From the NCBI GenBank assembly GCA_015487405.1, contig WFPV01000091.1:1-10798 (forward strand): DNA of 10,798 nucleotides, given 5' to 3'. Positions 1 to 6,446 of this stretch are shown here, one piece after another (position 1 is the stretch's first letter; the number at the start of each line of letters is the position of its first letter). Source of the DNA: Aquifex sp. GTDB lineage: Bacteria; Aquificota; Aquificia; Aquificales; Aquificaceae. The translations under genes were made by a program, and so were the position numbers. The notes under the pieces were generated by a model. It ran no database searches and was not told the origin of the DNA. It saw only the letters and a program-made list of their open reading frames with translations.

Positions 1-1
1 G

Positions 2-1105
2 AGTTATAACTCCCGTCCTTCCTACCTGAAAAACTACGTCTATTAGCTGGGTTACGGCTCTTCTGGGTTTGAACTTGTAGGCTATCGCCCACCTGGGGTG
101 GTGGGAGGTGTATCCGAGCTTTTCGTAAAGTCTTCTGTTGTTTACCTTTACGACCATTCCGTCTATTTCGTAGGGGTATTCGTCCCGCTTCTGTTCCCAC
201 TCCTTGCAGTATTCAATTACCTCTTCTATGCCTTTGCAAACTTTTGTATCTTTGAGGAGCGTCTTAAATCCGAGGCTGTCCAGCATCTTTATGGACTCGT
301 AGTGGGTTTCGGGGTCTTTGTCTCTGGGTTCCACGTAAGAGAGTTGATAGACGATAGCCTCCAACTTTCTCTTTGCGACTTCTTTTGGGTCTTTTTGTCT
401 TATTGAGCCCGCGGCGGCGTTCCGGGGATTTGCAAAGGGGGGAAGTCCCTCTTCCATTCTTTCTTTGTTGAGTTTCTTGAACTCCTCTTTGCTTATTACG
501 ACCTCTCCCCTTATTTCTGCGAGCCTGATTCCGTATTTAGAAAACTCTGCTCTTAGGGGAATAGTTTTTATAGTTTTTAGGTTGTTGGTTATGTCTTCTC
601 CGTATTCTCCGTCTCCCCGGGTCGCTCCCCTTACAAAGAGGTCGTTTTCATATACGAGGGCTATTCCTGCTCCGTCAAGCTTTGGCTCTACCGCATACTC
701 TACCACGTCAAGACCGGTTAGCTGTCGGACTCTCCTGTCAAACTCTCGGAGCTCGTCTTCTGAATAGGCGTTGTCCAAGGAGAGCATAGGTGTGTAGTGC
801 TTGACAGTGGGGAACTCTCCCGTTATCTCGCTGGCGACTCTCTGAGTCGGGCTGTCGGGTGTTACGAGCTGGGGATACTTTTTCTCAAGCTCCTTTAGAG
901 CTCTGAAAAGTCTGTCGTAGTCGTAGTCGGATATTACGGGGTTTGCTTGGACGTAATACTTGTAGTCGTGATATCTGATGACCTCACGAAGCTCTTCCGC
1001 CAGTTTCTTTGCGGTTTCAAGGTCCGACTTTTTAATCTCGTCAAGTTTTTTAAGGAGCTCGTAAGTTTTTTCCTGAAGCTCCTTTTCTCTTTCGGGTGTG
1101 AACAT
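2..1105 (-). CDS. ligA: NAD-dependent DNA ligase LigA (N-terminal part, cut by window edge)
   Basis: This is the NAD+-dependent DNA ligase, which seals nicks during replication and repair. From ATG at 1105 the reading frame stays open for 368 codons to the left edge, about half of the usual 670-720 residues. The first ~60 residues form the Ia domain that binds the nicotinamide mononucleotide half of NAD, with the YHDYKYY and YDYDRLF segments. The adenylation domain follows, with the nucleophile lysine in EPKLDG (K142), then RGATRGDG, the EIRGE block and NPRNAAAGS. The downstream OB-fold, zinc-finger, helix-hairpin-helix and BRCT parts lie outside the window. The start is 39 nt beyond the antiporter stop. 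No ribosome site precedes it, but a small hairpin and an AT-rich hexamer do, so it may be expressed independently. Family identification is very safe, and the sequence agrees with my memory of Aquifex aeolicus LigA. Confidence 0.97.
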   Translation of the reverse strand, partial: MFTPEREKELQEKTYELLKKLDEIKKSDLETAKKLAEELREVIRYHDYKYYVQANPVISDYDYDRLFRALKELEKKYPQLVTPDSPTQRVASEITGEFPTVKHYTPMLSLDNAYSEDELREFDRRVRQLTGLDVVEYAVEPKLDGAGIALVYENDLFVRGATRGDGEYGEDITNNLKTIKTIPLRAEFSKYGIRLAEIRGEVVISKEEFKKLNKERMEEGLPPFANPRNAAAGSIRQKDPKEVAKRKLEAIVYQLSYVEPRDKDPETHYESIKMLDSLGFKTLLKDTKVCKGIEEVIEYCKEWEQKRDEYPYEIDGMVVKVNNRRLYEKLGYTSHHPRWAIAYKFKPRRAVTQLIDVVFQVGRTGVIT

Positions 1106-1114
1106 CAGAATTTA

Positions 1115-1120
1115 AATTTA
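1115..1120 (-). promoter_or_regulatory. Candidate -10 hexamer upstream of ligA
   Basis: On the minus strand TAAATT lies 9 nt before the ligA ATG, with no purine-rich ribosome site between. The placement resembles that seen in front of secG, gltX and the Cse60-like gene. No convincing -35 box is visible, and the tract is AT-rich enough for this to arise by chance. Confidence 0.25.
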
Positions 1121-1122
1121 TC

Positions 1123-1137
1123 ACGAGCGAAGCTCGT
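1123..1137 (-). other. Hairpin between the antiporter gene and ligA
   Basis: ACGAGC and GCTCGT form a perfect 6-bp, GC-rich stem with a 3-nt loop (TTC on the minus strand, giving C-UUC-G at the loop end). It is the only strong dyad in the 39-nt gap. No run of T follows it toward ligA, so it is not a classical intrinsic terminator. It could be a weak terminator, a processing or mRNA-stability element, or a leader structure of ligA. Confidence 0.45.
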
Positions 1138-1144
1138 ATCTAAC

Positions 1145-2281
1145 TTATTTAATAAAAACCTTTGAAAGCCAAGGGAAAAAGAGAGATGTGAACACTGCGG
1201 TCAGGTATAGCTCTAAGGCCTGGGTTTCGGAGATGAGCTTGTTCTTGTGGGCTATCTCTATCCCCGCGATAAGGAGCGTGAAGGGAAAGGAAAGGAGTAG
1301 GGGAAGTCTGAGGGTTTGTTTTAGAGTAAATCCGCCGATTAAAAGGAGTGGTGCGGGAAGAGCACGAACGAAGAGTAGGAGAAAGGAGAGGGAGAGTATC
1401 GTTAGAATACTTTCGGGCTTTAGGGCTGAGAAGTCTAAGCTCATTCCAGTCTTTATGAAGAAGACGGGAATCAGGAAACCGTAACCGAGAGAGGTGATTT
1501 TTTCCTCAAGCTCGTGCTTTTCGCGGATAAAGTAAGAAACCAGAATTCCCACGAGGAAGGCTCCGAGAACGTCCTCAAAGCCGACGAGCTTTGAGAGAAT
1601 TGCCCCGGAGAATATGAGGAAGAGGCTGAGTCTTATACTGAGGGCTCCTACGTCCTTTTCGTATATTACCGCCTTCACGATTTCGGGAAACCACCAGATG
1701 AGAAGTTTGACACTCAGAAAGAAAGTAAAAAATCCGAGAAAGAATCCGAGGGATTTGATGGACTCTAAGATTAGTTCCGTGTATCCGCTGAAGTGGGAAA
1801 ACTTGTGAATGAAGGTGAGCAGAAAGAGGCTCGCGAGTTCTCCCATCGCTCCTATGACGAGGGCTTTCTGGGAAAAGTTTTTGTCGGAGGAGGCTCTGAG
1901 TATGGGAAGGAGGAGTCCTACGGAAATGAGGGACAGCAAAACTCCAAAGCCGAGTCCGTATCCTAAGAGCAGGGAGAGACTCAGGGAGCTAAAGACTACT
2001 CCCAAGATATAAAGGGTGTATGTCAGGTAATACCTCCCGGGCAGTCGCTCAAGGAGGTTAAAGTCAACCTCCAGTCCCGCTAAGAACATTAAGATTAGAA
2101 ATCCAAAGTGGGCTAAAAAATTGATTACCTGCGGTAGCTTTTCTGAAGAGCCTATGAGGTATCCGAGGAGGAGTCCGAAAATAAGCTCTCCTACCGGTAG
2201 AGGGATCCTGAGGAGTTTTGAGAGAAAGGGTGATAGGAAGGCTCCCGAAAGGATTACGAGTATGAGGAGCTCCGGGCTCAA
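1145..2281 (-). CDS. CPA2-family cation/proton antiporter, membrane subunit (KefB/NapA type)
   Basis: This 378-aa polytopic inner-membrane protein consists almost entirely of hydrophobic helices (about 12-13 spans) and matches the Na+(K+)/H+ exchanger domain of the CPA2 superfamily. Typical features are PVGELIFGLLLGYLIG (residues 29-44), the LAGLEVDFNLL block (67-77), GAFLVGILVSYF (240-251) and the late-helix FFIKTGMSLDF (274-284), where K277 sits near the position of the structural or functional lysine of electrogenic members. The usual acidic pair of helix 5 (ND, DD or QD) appears to be replaced by GE (147-148). The start is TTG at 2281, overlapping the upstream stop as TTGA; a GGAGG site 7 nt upstream supports it. 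The C-terminus stops right after the last helix, with no RCK domain. The adjacent RCK-Usp protein probably supplies that part. Ion specificity cannot be read from sequence. Confidence 0.92.
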   Translation of the reverse strand: MSPELLILVILSGAFLSPFLSKLLRIPLPVGELIFGLLLGYLIGSSEKLPQVINFLAHFGFLILMFLAGLEVDFNLLERLPGRYYLTYTLYILGVVFSSLSLSLLLGYGLGFGVLLSLISVGLLLPILRASSDKNFSQKALVIGAMGELASLFLLTFIHKFSHFSGYTELILESIKSLGFFLGFFTFFLSVKLLIWWFPEIVKAVIYEKDVGALSIRLSLFLIFSGAILSKLVGFEDVLGAFLVGILVSYFIREKHELEEKITSLGYGFLIPVFFIKTGMSLDFSALKPESILTILSLSFLLLFVRALPAPLLLIGGFTLKQTLRLPLLLSFPFTLLIAGIEIAHKNKLISETQALELYLTAVFTSLFFPWLSKVFIK

Positions 2282-3585
2282 GGGCTTTCCTCCGGAATGA
2301 GGAGGGTGGTTATGGGACTCTTCCTGGCAATCAGGTAAGGAGGATAGGGGTTAAAGAGTGAGCCAGTTTTTCCCACGGCATAGCCGAGAACGAGGAGATT
2401 AAAGCCTTCTTTTAAGATTTTTAGGGTCTCTCTGACAGGGTTTCCCTCTCTCCTTACGAGGTTTATCTCAATCTTACCGAGTTTTTTCCCTTTCTTCACA
2501 AAGTCTGTCAAATACCGTAAGGTCTCTTTTTCTTCTTCCGTCATCATGCTCTCTATCCGGGTTATGTAGCAGATGTAGAGCTTGGCGTTAAAAAGCCGAG
2601 CGACGTCCACCGCGTTTGGGAGCAAGTCTTCTAAGACGTCCGTGTTTGCGGAAACGAGTATATTCTCGTATGGGAAACTTCCTCTTAAAAACACCGAAGG
2701 TATCTCAAGATTTAAAAAAGCTTCCTTAAGGTAGTTTCTCCCGAAAAAGCCTTCGGAGGTCTTTCCGAAAACTGCTATCCCCGTGTCTTCATCCTGCGGA
2801 TTTTCACACTCCTCCCTCCAGGGGGAGACTTTGAGTCTTTCTTTTAGGTAGTTAAGCTCAGGATTTTGAGGGTTCACTTTACAGTATCTTGCTTCTCTTC
2901 CCCACTTTATCGGAAAGGTGGGAGTGCCCTCCAGTATTGTGTTTACGAAAAGCTCCACTTCCGTGGGCTTTCCAGCGAGCAGGAGTCTGTCCTCGGCGTT
3001 TATCTTGGTGGTGGGCTTTGGGAGGACTACCTCCTTTCCCCTGTATATGAGGGCTATTCTGAGGTTCTTACGCCTTAGCTCGCTTACCTTCATCCCGACG
3101 AGGGGCGAGGTTTCGGGAATACGGAGCTCCGCCAGCTCTCCCTCTCCGAGTCCCACACCTACCGGATACCTGAGGAGTCCGTGGCCTTTTATGTAACCTT
3201 TTATGAGTATTCCGAGTATTTCAGGAACCGAGAGTATCTCAACGTTTAGCTCTTTTAGCTTCGGATTTTCCGAGCTTTCCCTGGCAACGAAGAGTATGGG
3301 ATTCCTGAACTTAAAGAGTTCCCTGAGAATTTCCGCAACGTAAAGGGTGCTCTCCTCGTTTAGGAAGGAAATCATAACGTCTATCTCGTTTAGGTCAAAG
3401 TCTTTCCAGAGCTCTACGTCGGTGGCGCTTCCTTTTACTACCGAAATATTCTTTATTTCTTCCTCCGTCAAGAAATGTTTAAGCTTTTTCTCTTCTTTTT
3501 CTACTACTACGACGGAGGCTAAGGGAGAAACTACCTTTACGATTTCTTCTACATACCTTCCCAGTCCGAGTATTACAACTTTCAT
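2278..3585 (-). CDS. RCK (TrkA-N/TrkA-C) protein fused to a UspA domain; probable antiporter regulatory subunit
   Basis: This 435-aa soluble protein has an N-terminal Rossmann RCK domain (about 1-125). It includes VVILGLGRYVEE at the nucleotide loop, where the third glycine of GxGxxG is valine (V12), and an acidic residue, E29, at the end of strand 2. A TrkA-C ligand domain follows (about 142-215), with the block from SPLVGMKVSEL to AEDRLLLAG. A linker (about 222-300) contains a short Usp-like tail. A universal-stress-protein fold occupies about 308-432, from NILVSANTD to SPITTLLIPE. RCK domains gate K+ channels and antiporters in response to nucleotides or ions. Its stop overlaps the TTG of the antiporter gene, so the two are probably made in fixed ratio and form one transport system. 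The start is ATG, overlapping the YggU-family stop as ATGA. Domain assignment is firm; partner and ligand are inferred. Confidence 0.9.
   Translation of the reverse strand: MKVVILGLGRYVEEIVKVVSPLASVVVVEKEEKKLKHFLTEEEIKNISVVKGSATDVELWKDFDLNEIDVMISFLNEESTLYVAEILRELFKFRNPILFVARESSENPKLKELNVEILSVPEILGILIKGYIKGHGLLRYPVGVGLGEGELAELRIPETSPLVGMKVSELRRKNLRIALIYRGKEVVLPKPTTKINAEDRLLLAGKPTEVELFVNTILEGTPTFPIKWGREARYCKVNPQNPELNYLKERLKVSPWREECENPQDEDTGIAVFGKTSEGFFGRNYLKEAFLNLEIPSVFLRGSFPYENILVSANTDVLEDLLPNAVDVARLFNAKLYICYITRIESMMTEEEKETLRYLTDFVKKGKKLGKIEINLVRREGNPVRETLKILKEGFNLLVLGYAVGKTGSLFNPYPPYLIARKSPITTLLIPEESP
2289..2293 (-). promoter_or_regulatory. Ribosome binding site deciding the TTG start of the antiporter
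   Basis: GGAGG on the minus strand lies 7 nt before the TTG at 2281, inside the end of the upstream RCK-Usp gene. No ATG is available at this position, so the site argues for TTG initiation by translational coupling. Confidence 0.7.
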
Positions 3586-3803
3586 TCTTTTATCTCAACG
3601 AGTTTGTTTCTTGAGGTGTGTCCCCTTAGGATTTTTATGGAGCTTTTGGGAACTTTGAAGTGCTTTGATAGAATTTCAATGAGGCGTTCGTTGGCTTTCC
3701 CTCCCTCCGGTGGTGCGTTTACTTTGACCTCGTAAGTATCTTCACTAACTTTCTTTACTTCCTCCTTTTTTGATTTTGGCTTCACCTTAACCTGAATAAT
3801 CAT
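3582..3803 (-). CDS. YggU/DUF167 family protein (UPF0235)
   Basis: This 73-aa protein covers the whole YggU/DUF167 fold. Family hallmarks are visible: an initial VKVKPKSKK strand, VKVNAPPEGGKANERLIEILS (about 27-47), FKVPKSSIKI, and a GHTSRNKLVEI end (about 61-71). The molecular function of the family is not known. It is often found next to yggT or other cell-envelope genes; here it sits between a Cse60-like gene and a transport regulator instead. Both ends use ATGA overlaps, so it is translated as part of the antiporter operon. A GAGGA stretch immediately precedes the ATG. The length is normal, with no sign of damage. Confidence 0.93.
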   Translation of the reverse strand: MIIQVKVKPKSKKEEVKKVSEDTYEVKVNAPPEGGKANERLIEILSKHFKVPKSSIKILRGHTSRNKLVEIKE

Positions 3804-4006
3804 TCCTCGGGAATTTCCCTCCCTTTGTAGAGGATTGTATAGACTACTACGTAGCCATCCAGTCCGTGCTCCTTGGCATATGTTATTTTTACGTCTATAA
3901 CCTCGTTTCCCTCCTCGTAGATTCCCTCAAGAACCTCGTTGAGTTTTTCCGTAATCTCGTGCGTCGTTCCCTCAAGGTCAACGACTAAGGCTCCCACCTT
4001 TTCCAT
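3800..4006 (-). CDS. Small conserved protein, resembles Cse60 family
   Basis: This 68-aa acidic, soluble protein is the first gene of the minus-strand operon. It contains a predicted helix (ITEKLNEVLEGI, about 18-29) followed by two strands, VIDVKITYAKE and DGYVVVYTILYKGRE. The order of a helix, then an I-D-I/V-K strand, then a Y-x-x-x-x-Y-x-x-x-I-x-Y strand recalls the short Cse60 proteins described in Bacillus sporulation, whose function is unknown. That resemblance is from memory and is tentative. Its stop overlaps the YggU-family ATG (ATGA). The ATG at 4006 has no ribosome site upstream. It is divergent from secG with only 35 bp between the start codons. It is a real gene judging by operon packing; the family name is uncertain. 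Confidence 0.8.
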   Translation of the reverse strand: MEKVGALVVDLEGTTHEITEKLNEVLEGIYEEGNEVIDVKITYAKEHGLDGYVVVYTILYKGREIPEE

Positions 4007-4016
4007 AATGGATAAT

Positions 4017-4022
4017 AATTTA
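4017..4022 (-). promoter_or_regulatory. Candidate -10 hexamer for the minus-strand antiporter operon
   Basis: TAAATT on the minus strand lies exactly 10 nt before the ATG at 4006. There is no ribosome site. The whole divergent spacer is only 35 bp, so any promoter for this operon must overlap the one for secG, and its -35 region would fall within or next to the secG start. Confidence 0.35.
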
Positions 4023-4025
4023 CCT

Positions 4026-4031
4026 TAAAAT
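4026..4031 (+). promoter_or_regulatory. Candidate -10 hexamer for the secG operon
   Basis: TAAAAT lies exactly 10 nt before the secG ATG at 4042. A transcript starting 6-7 nt downstream would leave only 3-4 nt of leader, which agrees with the lack of a ribosome site. No clear TTGACA is visible upstream. Confidence 0.4.
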
Positions 4032-4041
4032 AATCATTACT

Positions 4042-4353
4042 ATGTATTACGCACTCCTTGTGCTTTTCATAATAGTTGCGATACTGCTCATAATAGCTTC
4101 GCTCCTTCAAAAGGGAAGGGGAGACGTAGGAGCGGCGTTCGGCGGAGGAATGGGACAGTCCATATTCGGAGTTGGGGGAGTAGAGACTATTCTCACTAAG
4201 ATAACCTACTGGCTTGGAGCTCTATTTCTCGTTCTTGCACTACTTCTTTCCATAATTCCGAAGGAAAAGGGAAGCGTTGTGGAAAAGCTTCAAGAGACTC
4301 CTAAGACTCAGCAGAGTGAAGGTGAAGGAACTCCTAAAAAGAACACCGAGTGA
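4042..4353 (+). CDS. secG: Preprotein translocase subunit SecG
   Basis: SecG is the small, non-essential partner of SecY and SecE in the inner-membrane translocon and assists SecA-driven export. The 103-aa protein has the expected two membrane spans (about 2-21 and 55-76). Between them lies the family signature LLQKGRGDVGAAFGGGMGQS (21-40), which contains the characteristic QKGRGD. A charged, low-complexity tail rich in Lys, Glu, Gln and Thr follows (about 77-103), as in many SecG proteins. The ATG at 4042 is the first start in the frame and lacks a ribosome site. The 3' end overlaps the start of prmC in another frame. It heads a plus-strand run with prmC and a CorC-type gene. Confidence 0.97.
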   Translation: MYYALLVLFIIVAILLIIASLLQKGRGDVGAAFGGGMGQSIFGVGGVETILTKITYWLGALFLVLALLLSIIPKEKGSVVEKLQETPKTQQSEGEGTPKKNTE

Positions 4354-5128
4354 GTATAAGAGGGACGCTGAGATAATCTTGGCTCACTTCCTTGGGATTT
4401 CTCCCTCTGAGCTTCCTCTCCATTACGATGAGAAATTTAAGGAAGAGGAAAAGTTCTGGACGCTCCTGAAGGAGCGTATGAAAGGAAAGCCTACCGCTTA
4501 CGTTATAGGTGAGTGGGAGTGTATGGGAAGAACCTTTAAGGTGAAAGAGGGGGTTTTAGTTCCGAGACCAGAAACGGAAATTTTGATAGAGGAAACACTG
4601 AAGCTCATTCCTGAAGACAAAGAAGTGGAGGGACTGGAGCTCGGAAGCGGAACGGGATGCATAGCTATAAACCTTCTCCTTGAAAGACCGAAACTCAAAA
4701 TGGTTGCCGTTGATATAGAACCGAAAGCTGTGGAGCTCACAAAAGAAAACGCAAAGCTTCACAGGGTAGAGGATAGGCTCGAAGTTCTCCTCGGTGACCT
4801 TTTTGAGCCTGTAAAGGGAAGAAAGTTCGACTTTATAGTCTCTAATCCCCCCTACATTCCCGAACACTTCTGGGAGAAACTACCTGAGGAGGTGAGAAGG
4901 GAGGGGAAAATAGCTCTCATAGGGGGAAAGAAGGGATACGAGTTTTACGAAAGAATTGCCAAAGAAGCTCCAAAGTTCTTAAAAGAAAGAGGCTTCGTAG
5001 CCTTAGAGATAGGACACGACCAGGGAGAAATAGTTAAAAAGCTCTTTGAAAGTTTAGGATTTGAGATAGAAATTATTAAGGACTATTCGGGTTATGATAG
5101 AGTGGTAATAGCGAAGAGATGGAGCTGA
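4316..5128 (+). CDS. prmC: Peptide chain release factor glutamine methyltransferase PrmC (HemK)
   Basis: PrmC uses S-adenosylmethionine to methylate the glutamine of the GGQ motif in release factors RF1 and RF2. An N-terminal helical release-factor-binding domain (about 1-75) carries RDAEIILAHFLG. The Rossmann methyltransferase follows, with LVPRPETEIL (81-90), the SAM loop ELGSGTG (108-114), the acidic VAVDIEP turn, and the catalytic SNPPYIPE (176-183) that holds the substrate glutamine. The later EVRREGKIALIGGKKGYEFY block is typical, though the family's usual Glu-Pro there reads as Glu-Gly. I chose GTG at 4316 (270 aa) because it gives the normal N-terminus MKVKELL; GTG at 4322 is nearly as good. 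A TTG at 4277 would add 13 residues unlike the family. The gene overlaps secG by 38 nt and the CorC-type gene by 10 nt. Confidence 0.95.
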   Translation: MKVKELLKRTPSEYKRDAEIILAHFLGISPSELPLHYDEKFKEEEKFWTLLKERMKGKPTAYVIGEWECMGRTFKVKEGVLVPRPETEILIEETLKLIPEDKEVEGLELGSGTGCIAINLLLERPKLKMVAVDIEPKAVELTKENAKLHRVEDRLEVLLGDLFEPVKGRKFDFIVSNPPYIPEHFWEKLPEEVRREGKIALIGGKKGYEFYERIAKEAPKFLKERGFVALEIGHDQGEIVKKLFESLGFEIEIIKDYSGYDRVVIAKRWS

Positions 5129-6336
5129 TAGGGTTCATCATAGGAGTATTTTTCTTTATATTCCTTGAGGGCTTTTTCGCAGGTTCGGAAATTGCATTAC
5201 TTAATGCAGACCGGGGGCTCATAAGGGCGGTTTACAGAAAGAAGAAATACCGCTTTCTTAAACACTTCTTGGAAAATCCCGAGGAATATATAGCTCTCAC
5301 TATGCTCGGCTACACGGTTTCTATAGTCTTGGCTTCCACTCTATACACGCTTTTCTTAATGAACCTATCTAAATATATTCCCGAGCTGAGAGGAAAGGAG
5401 GTTCTCTTTGCGGAAACGCTCGTGATATTTACGATAATACTCGGTGAGATAATTCCCAAAAGCCTCTTTCAGCACTACGCAGACAAGGTAATTGTTCCGA
5501 GCCTTATGATTCTGGACAAGCTGAGAATCTTTTTAAAGCCTTTCCTCATCCTTGCGAAGGTGATAAGCAGAGCTATCTCCTCAAGGTTCGCTCAGGAAGA
5601 AGAAAAGATCCGGAGGGAGGACATAATAGAACTCCTGAGAGATAAAAAGAGCTTCTCAGAAGAGGTAGGTTTTATAATTTCAAACATCCTCTCCTTTAAA
5701 GAGAGGAAGGTCGGAGAGGTTGTGAAGCCTCTTTACGAGGTTGTAATGATTCCCGATACGGCCACCGTAGGTCAGGCAATTGAGAAAATAAAAAAGAGTG
5801 GATACTCCCGCATTCCGGTTTACAGAGAAAGAGTTGACGATATTATCGGATACGTGAGTGCATATGATCTCATAAACAAAAAGCTGTCTGAACCGGTTAA
5901 GAACTTTGTCCGTCCCATACTCGTATTTTCGGAATACACTCCTTTACCAAAGGTATTAGAAACCTTTAAAGAAAAAAGAGAACACATAGCAGTCGTAGTG
6001 GATGAGAGGGGAGTTATCCTTGGTATCGTAACGATAGAGGATATCTTTAAGGAGATTCTCGGGGAGTTCGCCTCGGAAAACGGGGAAAAGCCGCTTATAA
6101 AGGAGGTTAGTAAAGATAAGTGGATAGTTGACGGAAAGATAGAGATTAACGAGCTTAAACGGATAATCGGAATCAATATTCCCGAAGGGCAGTATAACAC
6201 CTTAGGGGGATTCATAACCTACAAGCTCGGCAGGATTCCGAAGAAGGAGGAAACTTTAGAGTTTGATTCCTTTAGATTTAAGGTTCTGGACGCCGATAGG
6301 CGTAAGGTGAAGAAGGTTTTGGTAGAGAAGAAGTGA
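5119..6336 (+). CDS. CorC/CNNM-type transporter (DUF21, CBS pair, CorC_HlyC domains)
   Basis: This 405-aa inner-membrane protein is of the HlyC/CorC/CNNM family, linked to Mg2+ (and Co2+) transport and sometimes annotated as a hemolysin. The DUF21/CNNM membrane domain (about 1-155) has three to four hydrophobic segments and the conserved AGSEIALL (21-28) and GEIIPK (109-114) motifs. A helical linker leads to two CBS domains (about 200-255, including GYSRIPVY; and about 262-318, including AVVVDERG and GIVTIEDI), which typically bind Mg-ATP. The C-terminal CorC_HlyC domain (about 325-400) includes QYNTLGGFITYKLGRIPKK. The length and order are complete. The ATG overlaps the end of prmC by 10 nt, so it is probably co-transcribed with secG and prmC. 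Its stop lies only 8 nt from that of a convergent small ORF. Confidence 0.94.
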   Translation: MELIGFIIGVFFFIFLEGFFAGSEIALLNADRGLIRAVYRKKKYRFLKHFLENPEEYIALTMLGYTVSIVLASTLYTLFLMNLSKYIPELRGKEVLFAETLVIFTIILGEIIPKSLFQHYADKVIVPSLMILDKLRIFLKPFLILAKVISRAISSRFAQEEEKIRREDIIELLRDKKSFSEEVGFIISNILSFKERKVGEVVKPLYEVVMIPDTATVGQAIEKIKKSGYSRIPVYRERVDDIIGYVSAYDLINKKLSEPVKNFVRPILVFSEYTPLPKVLETFKEKREHIAVVVDERGVILGIVTIEDIFKEILGEFASENGEKPLIKEVSKDKWIVDGKIEINELKRIIGINIPEGQYNTLGGFITYKLGRIPKKEETLEFDSFRFKVLDADRRKVKKVLVEKK

Positions 6337-6344
6337 GTTTTTAA

Positions 6345-6446
6345 TCAGTTATGTTCCTCAGGTTTCCTATTTAGCCACAGAATTATTGCTGAACTTAAAA
6401 GAATTACAACAATTGTAAGTATCAAAGCTAAGTCTATATCAGTCAT
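6345..6446 (-). CDS. 33-aa single-span membrane protein
   Basis: Starting at ATG 6446, the frame encodes MTDIDLA, a hydrophobic span of about 17 residues (about 7-23, LILTIVVI to AIILWL), and the polar tail NRKPEEHN before TGA. A perfect AGGAGGT ribosome site sits 6 nt upstream, the best in the window. The acidic N-terminus and the Arg-Lys just after the span suggest N-out, C-in topology. In architecture it resembles single-span accessory subunits of respiratory or transport complexes, such as CcoQ, CydX or KdpF, but I do not recognise a family. Its start overlaps by 8 nt the end of a hydrophobic frame coming from upstream, which suggests translational coupling. It is convergent with the CorC-type gene, 8 nt between stops. 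Ribosome site, start and a clean span together make it likely real. Confidence 0.62.
   Translation of the reverse strand: MTDIDLALILTIVVILLSSAIILWLNRKPEEHN

Noticed and set aside
98..1165. Plus-strand open frames at 98-406, 465-767 and 947-1165
   Set aside because: They lie antisense to ligA, whose frame is continuous with all expected motifs; their proteins have no recognisable domains.
1188..3658. Several plus-strand frames opposite the antiporter and RCK-Usp genes
   Set aside because: All are shadows of overlapping minus-strand genes with clear domains; compositions are Ser/Arg-rich and without start-site support.
6337..6344. Intrinsic terminator after the CorC-type gene (TTTTT run)
   Set aside because: There is no stem-loop in front of the T run in either direction.
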